Assembly: GCA_034336665.1 (NCBI GenBank) | Contig: CM067572.1 | Span: forward strand, 5,324,286-5,388,285 | From: Luscinia megarhynchos | Taxonomy: Eukaryota > Chordata > Aves > Passeriformes > Turdidae | Length of the DNA: 64,000 nt | Reading direction: 5' to 3' | In this document: one piece after another, positions 52,201 to 62,532 of the stretch | Position numbering within the stretch: the first letter of the stretch is position 1 | Layout: each line of letters starts with the position of its first letter | Position numbers and translations under genes: made by a program | The notes under the pieces: model-generated | What the model was told of the DNA's origin: nothing | Seen by the model: the letters and a program-made list of their open reading frames with translations, nothing else | Database searches by the model: none

Positions 52201-55044
52201 GCTTCTCTCCCCTTGTTTGGCATTGTCATCCTGATGTTTGCAAATGAGCCAAAGAGTGAGAAACCTGAGCTGTTCCCACCAAAACGGGAGAGAAGACTGT
52301 CCTGGAAGCAGAGCAAAGGCAGCACAGCACGTCCCACAAGAAATGCACAGGCTCTGTAACAGAGCCATTTATACTGATCTGATTGCTCTGCAGGTTTAAT
52401 AAACCTCCTCAGTACACTCTGCATATATCACAGGTGCTCTTAGCTCCTCTAAGGTCATTAAATATCTCTGAGTTTTGTTTCAGGCAAATAGGTGTTTGCA
52501 AACTGAAGGTGTCTGAGAATAGGAAAGAGCTGTGTTAGTAATACATGCCCAGCATGTTAGAGACCAGCTAAGGCTGCCTTTTTGTTACCTGATACTTGCT
52601 GGGGAGGAAGCAGCTTCCTGCAATCTTTCTGCAAACCCCAGGAATTCAGAGATTCTGAAGAGGCAGCAGGCAAATATATCCATGTACCTGTGCACATCTG
52701 GATGGCCCAGGGTACTATAGGGTATTATATCAGGTGGCTGATGCATTTGGTTGTAGGCAAATTAACTCTTGTTCCAGCTGGACATCATCATGCATGATCT
52801 TATCAATCAGGGTGCACCACAGCCCCTGTTCTTGTCTTTTGGTCATCCTTTGTGTTGGTATTTGTGGTGTCCTGGTGCACATGGTGTTTGTGATAGGGTA
52901 AAATCAATGAGAGATTTTTGAAGAGGTTCAATACTCTACATCATTCACCTGTGCCAAAAAGGGCTTGCTAATGAAGAGACAACTTTAGATTCAACTTAGC
53001 TGTGCTTTATAGACCTTTCTCCAGTCTGATCTCTGTTGTTTCTGTTACAACACTGCTCAGTCTTTAAGGTTATATTCTTCTTCAGTGAAATGTGAACAAC
53101 TGGTGAGTTTTGTCATTTGTTTTTATCTGGGGGCTCTGTGGAGTGGCAAGGTACTTAATTGTCCTGCTGTAACTGAACTGCTTGCCAAGCCCATATCCCA
53201 AAGGTGAGGGAAGGGAGAAATCATTACTGCACAGAATTAAGGCAGTGGTGATGGAAATATCACATTATTATTTTTGAATTACAGGGTAGTGTAATGTTGC
53301 TGTTGACAAGGGCATCATAATCTCTTCTGCAAACAAGTTTTGTCAGGGATTTATAACTCTGAAGAAATTTGTCTAGGCCTGAAGCTTGGCATCATTTTGT
53401 TTAACAAAGTACTAATTTGTTGTCATACATACCTTGCAAGTGCAGTGGCTGTTGGGTTCCATGATAAACATAGCTATTGGCCCTTCAAACAGGTGATATT
53501 ATGTCAATTTTGGAGGGTTTTCCTAGGCACAAAAATATTATGGGGACATAGAGGAAAAGCACTCTGTAGAAGATACTGAGAAGAAAATAAAAATGAAAGA
53601 CTCCTTCAAAACGAGATGAGCCAACAACCCTGGAATTTTGGATTTTTGACTGTGCAAAGAGGCCACAATGCCTTTAGGAGAATTCCTGGGTGAATTTTGC
53701 CTTTTCAGTGCTGAGCACTAAGTGGCCTGAGAAGGGCTCACTGTGAGCAGCCCATTAACACTCACCACACTTCCTGCTGTGCATGAGCCTGCTAATTGTC
53801 TCAGCAGTTTATGAGCTGCATTTAACAACTGCAGCACCAGTCACAATTTACAGTAGCATGTTCATACTGCTTTTTCCTTCTTGGTTTCATAAAATGTTCA
53901 TGTAAACTCAACTTTCTGTTATGGAGGAATTGGGGGACAGCAGGACCTTTAATGAATATCATATTCTGTTGTTTCCAGAAGCTTCACTAATAAGGGATTG
54001 AAGCAGAGAAAGTTGTCAAAAGAAGTTTCTGGTGGTTCCATAACAAGATGTTCCTATCAGGCAGGATGTAAATGTGTTATTTTTAAGGTCAAAGCACAGG
54101 CAGAGAGTTTTGAAATGGGCTCGTTAAGGCAATAACGATCTGGTAAAGCTGACTCTCCTGATTTCTTCTGTACAATTAATTGAAAGGATATTTAGCTTTG
54201 CTTTGATACCTCTCTATAAACATCCTCCCCACTAATCAGTGGAAGTATAGAAATGTACATCAGCTTTATTGGTGATCATCTTGGCTCTGTCCAGTATTCC
54301 ACAGTTTATGATCCCCTTTGCTGTCCCTACAGTGTGGCTTTAAAGCTCACTTGGTGCATATTCAGACTTCTGGCATTTTGCAGTTGCTCTTTTATCTTTA
54401 TAATAAAACATGTATTTAACAACAATTAAATGTTGAAACAGCTTGCTGGCAGATGGGGTGAATTTTCTATCTCCTGAAGTTTTCAAAAATGTCTTTCAAA
54501 AATATGTTCATTTTATGGTCTGTGTTATAGAGAAGACTGAACTAGAGTATTGTAGTGTTTTTTTCTTGACTTCAATTTTTTTCTGTATTTCTACTTTATT
54601 TTTTTTCCACAATGCACTATTACTGTGAATATGTAGAGTTTTCTTTCTCCTTCCAATACCAAGCCAAAAATACATTTAATACATCATGTTGAAGTCGTGC
54701 TTACTTCTTTAATCAGCTAAACACTCAATAGAACAGGTGATACAGATTGCATGGCACAGATGATCTGTGCCTTAAGAACCAGTTATTTGTAAAATAACTT
54801 TTGGAATGGTTAAATGCAGTGATCTCAGATACTTCAGGGTAAGTTGTGCTGTGTCCTTGGACTGAAACAACGAGCTTAGAAATATTTGTGGGAAAAGTGA
54901 AGTTAACAACTGAAACTCCTCTTGCATTCTTTGCATTCCTTAACTAAAGGACAGGTGTTTGCTAATAAGATCTCATACTGCAAAGACTGGCCTCAAATAT
55001 AAAACTTGATTGAATATTGATTTTTATTTTAGGTCATTTAGCCA

Positions 55045-55108
55045 CTTGCTTGTTTGTTGCTGCTTTTGTTTTGTTGAGGTTTGCTTTGTTTTGTTTTATT
55101 TTGTTTTT
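55045..55108 (+). repeat. (TTTTG)n simple repeat
   Basis: Imperfect tttg/ttttg units. Confidence 0.88.
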
Positions 55109-57358
55109 TCCCTGAAGTGAAGAAACTGGTTTTGGTGCTGAATTGAATTGCTGAGATGCTGAGCTGTGGAATGGGGTTACTACTCATCTGCATAATAACC
55201 ATTAATAACCATTTCAAGAAATTTCAGATGAATTTTTATTATGCTTTTATATGTGGATTTAAATAACCTTTATTAATATGCTCCATTGAACAATAGCACA
55301 CTTTTAAAAAATATCATAAATACGGGGAAAACTTAACTACCACAGATAGGCAATGGTCAACATTTATAAGCTCAGCAAGATTAATATTTGCCATGAAACT
55401 GCATCTGAAAAACTGCCTTAATTCTGGTTTATGGATAGTAATCTGCCAAAGGTTTACTTATTTGGCTACAAGAGTTTGTTAAATGACTTCAGGAATTCTA
55501 GAGCCAAAATTATGTGTTTATGAAAGGCAGTGATGATTTGCTTTGCTTTAAAGGACAGAACATCAGTCTTTAATAAAAAGCAATATGAAGTGGAGCTGGA
55601 AGGATGAGGTAGTTGGGCAGCTGATATTACCTACAGTGATCTCTGTCACTGATGGTTTGCAAATTAATCCTTCCACTAACAGAAGAGGAGACGGAGTGAA
55701 AGGGTAGATAAAGAGCTTGAAAACTAGTTATCTCAATTTTCCAAAGAATATTAATACATGGTTTGATGTCCAGTTGGTGCTTGGCAGGAAGCTCAGTGCA
55801 GCAGGAATCATTTTTAGGGCTGGCATTATTAAATATCTTCCTGAACAGCCTGGATGGAGAGGCAGAGGGATCCTTCCCAAACCTGAGGGCAGCCACAGCA
55901 GCTTTGCAGCTGTCTGGCTTTGCAGCCATTTGTGGACTCTGCTGGAATTTGAAGACTGACTCTGCAGTCGTTATTTAAATAAATAATGCAGGCTTTCACA
56001 CTAGTTTAAGAGGCTTTAGTTCAGCACAATCTAAACTCTGGAAGAGTTTGGATTGCAGGGGGAGAATTGATTTGCAGAGGGACTGGAAGGGGGGCTTGGA
56101 AGGTGTGGCTGTTCCCAGGCTGTCTGACAGTTATAGGTGAGGGATATTTATGTGGCTGTAGGGGGAAAATAGGAACTGTAAATTGCTATTGTATAGAGGC
56201 AGATAGCCTTTCTGGGGACAATAGGCTGTTTCATTATATGGGAGCTTGCAAGCAGTTTGCTCTCTTCAGAGAGCTTCAAAAAGCTGAATTCCACTTAGCC
56301 ATTACAGTGGGTTCCTCTATTATGTGGTAATGTTATTTGGAGGTGAGTCTTGGAGAGTGAAAAATGCCTTAAAACATAAAAATGGAGTGGTTATGTAGTG
56401 TTGTAGGTGCCAGTCTGGTGCTCATCACTATGAGAGGTTTCATATCTTTATCTTAATTTTATTCTAATTGAGAAGTGAGTCTGATGTATGAAAAGCCCTA
56501 AATTACAGATGCTTATGTGTTGGAATGGCTATTGTCAGACTGTGGGGGAAAAGGCGCCCTGTTGTTGCAGCCTGTCAAAAATGATTTGTTGAAAATTGAC
56601 TTTGAGTGTTTGTATTGGAGGTCAGAGTTCCCATTAGAGGGCTTCTACTTCCATAGAAATATCTCGAAGTGCCACAGTTATGTCTTGCTATTAAAAGAAT
56701 GATTTTGTTACAAATACTTACCTGGCAGTGCTTTTGATTCGTTAAAATGAGAAAAATAAGTGGAGCAAAACAGCTGGGACAATTTCTAAGTAAATTCATC
56801 AGTCATTCAGGAACTATGCATTTAAAATACCTATAAATAATAGAATGCTCCATCTAAATGGAAGCCTTTTATTGATATGTAAGTACAGTGTCACCCTGAA
56901 GTTTCTTTTTTAATTTATCATTTCCTTGTGCTTAGAATCAGATCAGGCAATTCATATTATTTCCAGCTTTTCAACTTTATTTTAGCAGCATTATTTTGTA
57001 CGGTGTGTGAAATGAAATTGTTGCACACAGTTGTTAAGCTTTAAAATTACTTTCAGGTAACAAATAATTGTTTTGGAAACTCTGAGCCTTCGCTCAATTT
57101 TTTAATATTATCTCGAGGACTGACAAAATAATTGGATAATTTCAGTGGTTTGCCATTGGCACTTTTAAATTCCTTTTATTCATATTCTTACAATGCATTT
57201 CCCACGATGATGTTCATGGGACTGCTGATCAGAAGGCAGGACAATGGAAATGGGGAGAGTGAAATAGTGAGAACCAGTTTTTGGCCTTTATTGTCTGTTT
57301 CGTTCTCTCGGGTACAAAGAACAAACAAATTGTTTGTGTGTGCGTATAGAAACAAACA

Positions 57359-57385
57359 TTAACGTTTTAAATTTTGTTTCAATAG
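57359..57385 (+). promoter_or_regulatory. Splice acceptor of the NAALADL2 exon
   Basis: A T-rich tract runs into TTTCAATAG, and the exon starts at 57386. A branch-point-like TTAAC at 57359-57363 lies about 23 bases upstream of the AG. The placement agrees with where protein similarity to NAALADL2 begins. The open frame continues upstream through this AG for 20 codons (to a TTG at 57334), but that stretch has no similarity to the protein and is taken as intron. Confidence 0.8.
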
Positions 57386-57863
57386 ATAAAAGGATGGCCT
57401 ATCACAAAGTGAGTGCAGAGCAGAGGGCACAGGGGCACTCTGCATACCTGGACGGCGATGAGCTGCAGGGCACCGCGCTGGAGCTGGAGTGGGACATGGA
57501 GAAGGAGCTGGAGGAGCCTGGCCTGGAGCAGTGCCGCCTGGGCAGCTCCCAGAGCCCTGAGCTCGACCTGGAGCCCATCCAGCCTTCCTCTTCTCCCAAG
57601 GGCAGGTTCCAGAGGCTGCAGGAAGACCCCGACTACATCTCCCACTACACCAGACAGGCACCAAAGAGCAGCCGCTGCAGCTTCCTCCGGCTGCTGAAAG
57701 TGTTTTGCACTGCTTTGATTTTATTTATTTTTGGAATTGTGGTAGGATATTACACCCACAAGAAATGCCCTTCTCCCCCAGCATCTCAAGAACCAAATAA
57801 TCCTCATATCTACCATGAAATTCTCAAGGAAATCAAAGCTGAAAACATTCAGCGGATTTACAG
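57386..57863 (+). CDS. NAALADL2: NAALADL2 coding exon: N-terminal tail, transmembrane helix and start of ectodomain (internal exon, partial gene)
   Basis: This exon encodes the N-terminus of a type II membrane protein related to glutamate carboxypeptidase II (M28 peptidase family). Seen: the first ATG is at 57394 with a strong Kozak context (A at -3, G at +4) and opens 156 codons plus two bases of the next. Residues 31-43 are an acidic segment (LEWDMEKELEEPG), 67-76 read SPKGRFQRLQ, and 81-91 read YISHYTRQAPK. A basic stretch (R94, R99, K102) precedes a hydrophobic helix at about 103-120, followed by THKKC and the start of the ectodomain. Known, from memory: human NAALADL2 has the same order of motifs (MAYQKV, EWDMEKELEE, SPKGRFQRLQ, ITHYTR, ILFIFGI, GYY). 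The human protein has about 17 residues before this methionine, split so that the reading frame enters the exon in phase 1; the bases before ATG here (AT AAA AGG) fit that, so coding may begin in an earlier exon outside the window. The catalytic-like domain is not in this window. The exon is much more GC-rich than its flanks. Identification is confident; the true start codon is not settled. Confidence 0.93.
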
Positions 57864-57870
57864 GTACGTA
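57862..57870 (+). promoter_or_regulatory. Splice donor of the NAALADL2 exon
   Basis: AG|GTACGTA is a near-perfect U1 donor. It splits an arginine codon after its second base (phase 2), right after IQRIY, where the human protein also has an arginine (SFR). The open frame runs on to a stop at 57915 through intron sequence with no similarity to the family. Confidence 0.87.
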
Positions 57871-59733
57871 CCTTGGCAGACTTTTTCTCTAAATGCTCTC
57901 AGGTACCACTGTTAAGTCTTCACCTGATATTTTTTAATGTGGCATCTTATTTACAAACCTTTTTTAAAATTTTCTTAATGTTCAATTTTATCGTGACGCT
58001 TGGGAGATGTTCATCAGCATCTACAAAATTCATTTTCTAACAATGCAAGTTTGTGCCAATCATAATAGGTTTTGCTTTAATAATGTCCTATTGCTACATA
58101 TATTATTATCTTTAATGTAAATGAATTGAAAGACACTGATCATTCAAGTTGAATTGAAATACAGACAATAGAGCAGCTGTCCTAGATCCAGTTGACTGCC
58201 AAATAACACATTGAAAAGCAAGGTTGATATGATGTTTTGTAATATTTGGTGCTTTAAAAAATCCCCATTTAATTTTTGGCACAAAAGTGGTCTCTAACTG
58301 ATGTTTTTTCTCTACATGGTAAATTAAACCTTTATTCTGTATGGCTTTAGAATGGAAAAATGGAGCTCTGCACTCTGAAAGATGGTGATTTGTTTATTTT
58401 TTTATTCTTTATTACCTGCTCCTTTAGGAATGTAAATTTTTGTAAAATACCTGGGTTTGACTGGGTTTGATTTTTTTATTCTTTTTTCCATGTGGAATCC
58501 TTTCACTGCTTTGACAGTCTATATAAACATGTTTGTATCAGAGTATAATCACTCTTCTGTAGCAGTGAGTGTGGAAGAAAATAGATTTTCCTGCCAACTT
58601 TTGAAAGTTCCTTCTATATGGGGAGGGAAGATGAGCTTATTTTTGGCTTCTGGAATGCAAAGATCCTTTTTCACATTAAAGGTAAAAATGCATTGCAGAT
58701 TTTTTGATCAGTATCAGTTCAGAAGCAGCAGAACTACCAAACCTGAAGAGAGAAAAGATTTTTGTCATAGTCATCCAAAGAGGTGTTATTGAATAGACCA
58801 GAAATACATCAAAAGTGACCACAGGGGTGTTGTAACAATATTTGTCTCTTATTATATTTGCTAAGCCAAGTCTTAAATCCTGTAGTGGGTGATACCATGT
58901 TTTGAGCCAACACTGTTACTAAGTTCAAGAGAAAAAGTAAATATGAAGGGTTTCATGTCAGTTTTCATGTACTGAACTGATTGTACTTCATACAAACGAA
59001 TTATTTTCATAATGGGAAAGGTACAGGTCATGAAAAATATTGATTTTTAATGTAGAAAGATAACTTCTCTGTGTTTCAGAGAGTAAATTGAACTGAATTC
59101 TGTCATTAGGCTTCATCACAACCAAAGTACTGCAGTAAGATAAGCCCTTAGATTGTGTATTACACAAATTACAGGAAATTGCTGGCATGTCTGTCAGAGT
59201 GAGAATAATACTTCAGTACTTTGTGTTTGGGGACTGGGAATCCCTTGCCATTCTGTTGTTTCAAAGGGTGGTTTAAAACCATCCCTTTTCAAACCCTTCA
59301 TCACTTGTCAAATGATTTCACCTTGCTATTAGGATACTAGTGAGAATCTGGAATTTAGTAAAATAAATTATATAAATACTTTGAAACTTAAAAAATTTTT
59401 GGTAGTTGCCATCCTATGAACATAATTCTTAATATTTCTTTGGCTTTCTTTTCTATTTAATAGCATGAGTTTCAATAAAAGCAGTTGAATATTAATTCAA
59501 CTACCTGTCAATTCTGTGTGTAAATATATCATTAATGTTCTTTAGTACACTGCATTGCCCACAAGGATTTTCCTAACCCAGCATTTTGGTCTGAGACAGC
59601 TTTTATCCCATGTTGTGATCAGTTTCTTTTCCTCAACATCTGTTTGGCAGAATTCAGAGTGACTGCAATGAAACCTGGGTGTGTGTAGGCCTAAGAGTAC
59701 AGAACATGCAAAATATGTTACTAATATGTTGGG

Positions 59734-59775
59734 GAAAAAAACAACAAACCAACAACAACAAAAAAACCCAAACCT
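59734..59775 (+). repeat. A/C-rich (CAA)n-like tract
   Basis: caacaaaccaacaacaac units next to an A run and aaaaaaaccc. Confidence 0.85.
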
Positions 59776-60235
59776 GACAAAATCAATATATGTTGTTGGA
59801 AAACTTCCTTCAGTAAAGTACCTTGAGTTACTAGGAATAAGTGGCAGATGCTTATCTTGCAATTTCTAAATGTTACTGAGCATGACATTAATTTAATTTT
59901 TGTTGTTTACTCCTTAGATCAGGCTCAGATGGTATGGGAGTTTGCTAACAGTCCTGTAAATGAATTAGGAGGAAAAAAAACTGTTTAAGAGACACAGAGG
60001 TGCCAATCATAGTGCTGGAGGAGACATCACCTTCATGTGCTTGAAGGTCTGGGGTGGGAGCTTTCTGCTGGGGTGAAATCTGCTTGTGGTCGATGAAGCT
60101 TTGGGGATTTGACCCTCTGCACTTCTAAAGAGGTGCCAGAAGTGCTCCAGGAAACTTGTGTTGGTTTTGTTTGGATTTGGACTCAATTCTATGAGAGCTG
60201 AATGAAGCCTCTCTACCAATCCCTGTTAGGAGCAG

Positions 60236-60396
60236 AAGTGGTTGAGTCCCCATCCCTGGAGGGATTTAAAGGATGTGCAGATGTGGCATTTAGGGACATG
60301 GTTTAGCCACCTTGTCACTCAGCAGTGCTGGCTTAATGGTTGGACTCAACCTTAGAGGTGTTTTCCAACCTAAACAACTCTGTGATGCTGTAGGAT
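60236..60396 (+). repeat. CR1 LINE 3' end, plus strand, within the downstream intron
   Basis: 'gtccccatccctggagggat', 'ttaaaggatgtgcagatgtg', 'gcatttagggacatggttta', 'gtgctggcttaatggttgga', 'ctcaaccttagaggtgtttt' and 'ccaacctaaacaactctgtg' give the sense 3' end with a short tail ('tctgtgatgctgtag'). Confidence 0.88.
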
Positions 60397-62506
60397 ACCT
60401 GCAGCTCGTGTTCATGGGTTGCTGAATTGGGATTTTCAGGTGTTCCTGTGTGGCTTCTCCACTGGAGGCACCTGGCTGGGCTCCTCTTCTGTCAGTCCCA
60501 TCCATCCCAGCTCCATTTAAATTTTTTTGTTGTTTTGTTTTTTCCAGCAGACATACTAGAAATCATTAGGTAAGAAAACTCAGTGTGGTGGCTTTTATTC
60601 CTTCAACTTTGCACCTTGTTTCCTGTGAAATGGGAATGCTACAGAATTTCTGTGCAATTTAGCACAGTTGTAATTACTGGTCTTGGCCAAGTTGCTTAAT
60701 CAATGGTACAGCCTAAGTCAACATTATCTCTGTGAGCCTTTTTGAGCATTCTCCCCAACCTCTGTAGGGAGGTGCTTGCATTGTTGACAATAAAAGGTAG
60801 AAATCAGTTCATTCCTGATGTATCAATTGCCACAAGAAAAATGAAGAGTTGTTCCTCATGCTGCATTTTAAACTGGGACAGAAAAGAAAAAATGAATCAA
60901 TATTGTTAATAGGATTCAGTCAGTAAACCAAACAATTCAGGAGTGTGACTACTACATTTGTTCAGATATGTATTTTTAAAGAGAAATAATCTGCTCCACA
61001 GTACAGGCAGATTCAGATCTGGTAAGATCACTCATTATTTTGCAAACATCACTGGGCTGATGGGAATCCAGTAATTATATCCGTTTGTGCCATGAATATA
61101 ACTTTCACAGTTGTCTTCTGGAAGATATATGACAAAATTTAAGTTCAAATTTGGTGTAACTTTGCTGCAGAAGGTCTTCAGGGTGAGTATGAAAAGGGCA
61201 TAAATCCCACATCCAAAAGAGGTGGAAGTTAAAACATGGAATACTTGGGGACTGCTTAAGTTTACATCCATAACCAGCAGACCTTACCAGGGTTAGAGAG
61301 ATGGATAAAGGTGGTGAAATTGATAGGCAGAAAGCAGATTATCTCCTGGGACAGGTGGGTTGAGTTCTTGGAGCCCTTTTGGAGGGCATGGCTGGGGAGG
61401 AGTGACCTGTGCCTCGGGCTGCCCTCCCCAGGGAATGTCTGCACCTCCAAAAACCATCATCACACTGGGAAGGGCCCTGCTCTCCAGAGGGATTAATGCA
61501 TTTACATGTGGAAGTCTCTGTGGTTTATAATAAATGCTGAAGGTCGTAAGAGGGAGACTTTCAAAAATGCAGAAACACCCACTGCCACTTTTGGTAAGCA
61601 GCAAGTTCATGAATTTTCAATGCATAATTTTAAATGATATCTGACTGGTTAAAGCTACTTTTTAAAATGACACTCAGATTTCTACTCTCACTTAAGTGCT
61701 TTCGAAAATTCAGCTGTTTTTTCTTTCTCACTATGTATGATGTATGTAAAATTATTTCAATTTTATTGCTTGAAAACCAAAAGAAATGAAACAATCCTAT
61801 TTTATCTGGAAAATGTGGGGCTATCATAATTTTTTTAGGAGGTTGTAATTTTGGGGTTGGCTTCTGTAAATTAAATGGATAAACAAAGATTCATGTTGAA
61901 TAGTAAGAATAAAAGGAACAGGCAGTTGTATTGATGTCAGTGATAACTCTGGCTGTGCATTATTTATCAGATTAGCTAATTGCTCTCATGTTTTTAAAAT
62001 TCCTATAGCCTTATTGAGCTTTACTCAATAATTACTTTCCAAAACTGTACGTCTTATTATCAGATCTACAGGTTTTTTTAGTACATCTTCCCATAATTAA
62101 AACTGTGATGAGGGCACAGAGGGAAGAATCTTTGATTTGCTCTCCAGCCAGTCTACAGAGGAGCTCCAACATTCCAACTCTGCTTTTCATCCTGTGCATT
62201 CTCACTCAGATGCTTCCTTCACTATCATTTTTCCCTCCTGGAGCAATAGGGAAGTTTAAATCCCTTCATAATACATCCAGTTGGAACTGACTGTCCTTTA
62301 TAGGCGTATCTGTTCCTTACTCCAGCTGGTGATATCACCTGCAGAATCTCCCAAATCCATCTCTGGCAAGAATTGATTTGTCACTGGTGCCTGCTGCTAT
62401 CCATAACTTAAGCCTAATTCTTCAAAGGGCTTTGCAGGAGCTGCTCTTCTGTGTGTCATGGCCAAGGAGCAAAAGTGCCAGGGCAGTGAGAAAAGGACTT
62501 TTACTT

Positions 62507-62532
62507 GGTTTTGTTTTGTTTTGTTTTTTAAT
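62507..62532 (+). repeat. (TTTTG)n simple repeat
   Basis: ggttttgttttgttttgttt, similar to the tract near 55.1 kb. Confidence 0.88.

Larger units (their letters stand above)
50901..57358. other. Intron leading to the NAALADL2 exon
   Basis: Mostly unique AT-rich sequence with T/G tracts (51.1, 55.05 kb), a TG7 microsatellite and a compact hairpin at 56028-56054. No upstream coding exon is visible. Confidence 0.55.
1..57385 (+). other. NAALADL2 intron upstream of the exon (3' part of a very long intron)
   Basis: Inferred from the + strand exon that follows it. No other credible exon appears in 57 kb: open frames are short, lack domains, and many begin at TTG. Very long 5' introns are known for NAALADL2 in mammals (the human gene exceeds 1 Mb), so the span is in keeping. 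Repeats and notable blocks within it are listed separately. A non-coding first exon or an alternative promoter in this stretch cannot be excluded by eye. Confidence 0.75.

Noticed and set aside
55763..55978. Possible CR1 reverse-transcriptase remnant (LNIFLNSLDG resembling the FINDLD region)
   Set aside because: Only about a dozen residues are suggestive, and the downstream catalytic-type residues are absent. The nucleotide match decays quickly.
57359..57664. Minus-strand open frames across the NAALADL2 exon
   Set aside because: Shadows of a GC-rich coding exon. The + strand frame has the protein match and both splice sites.
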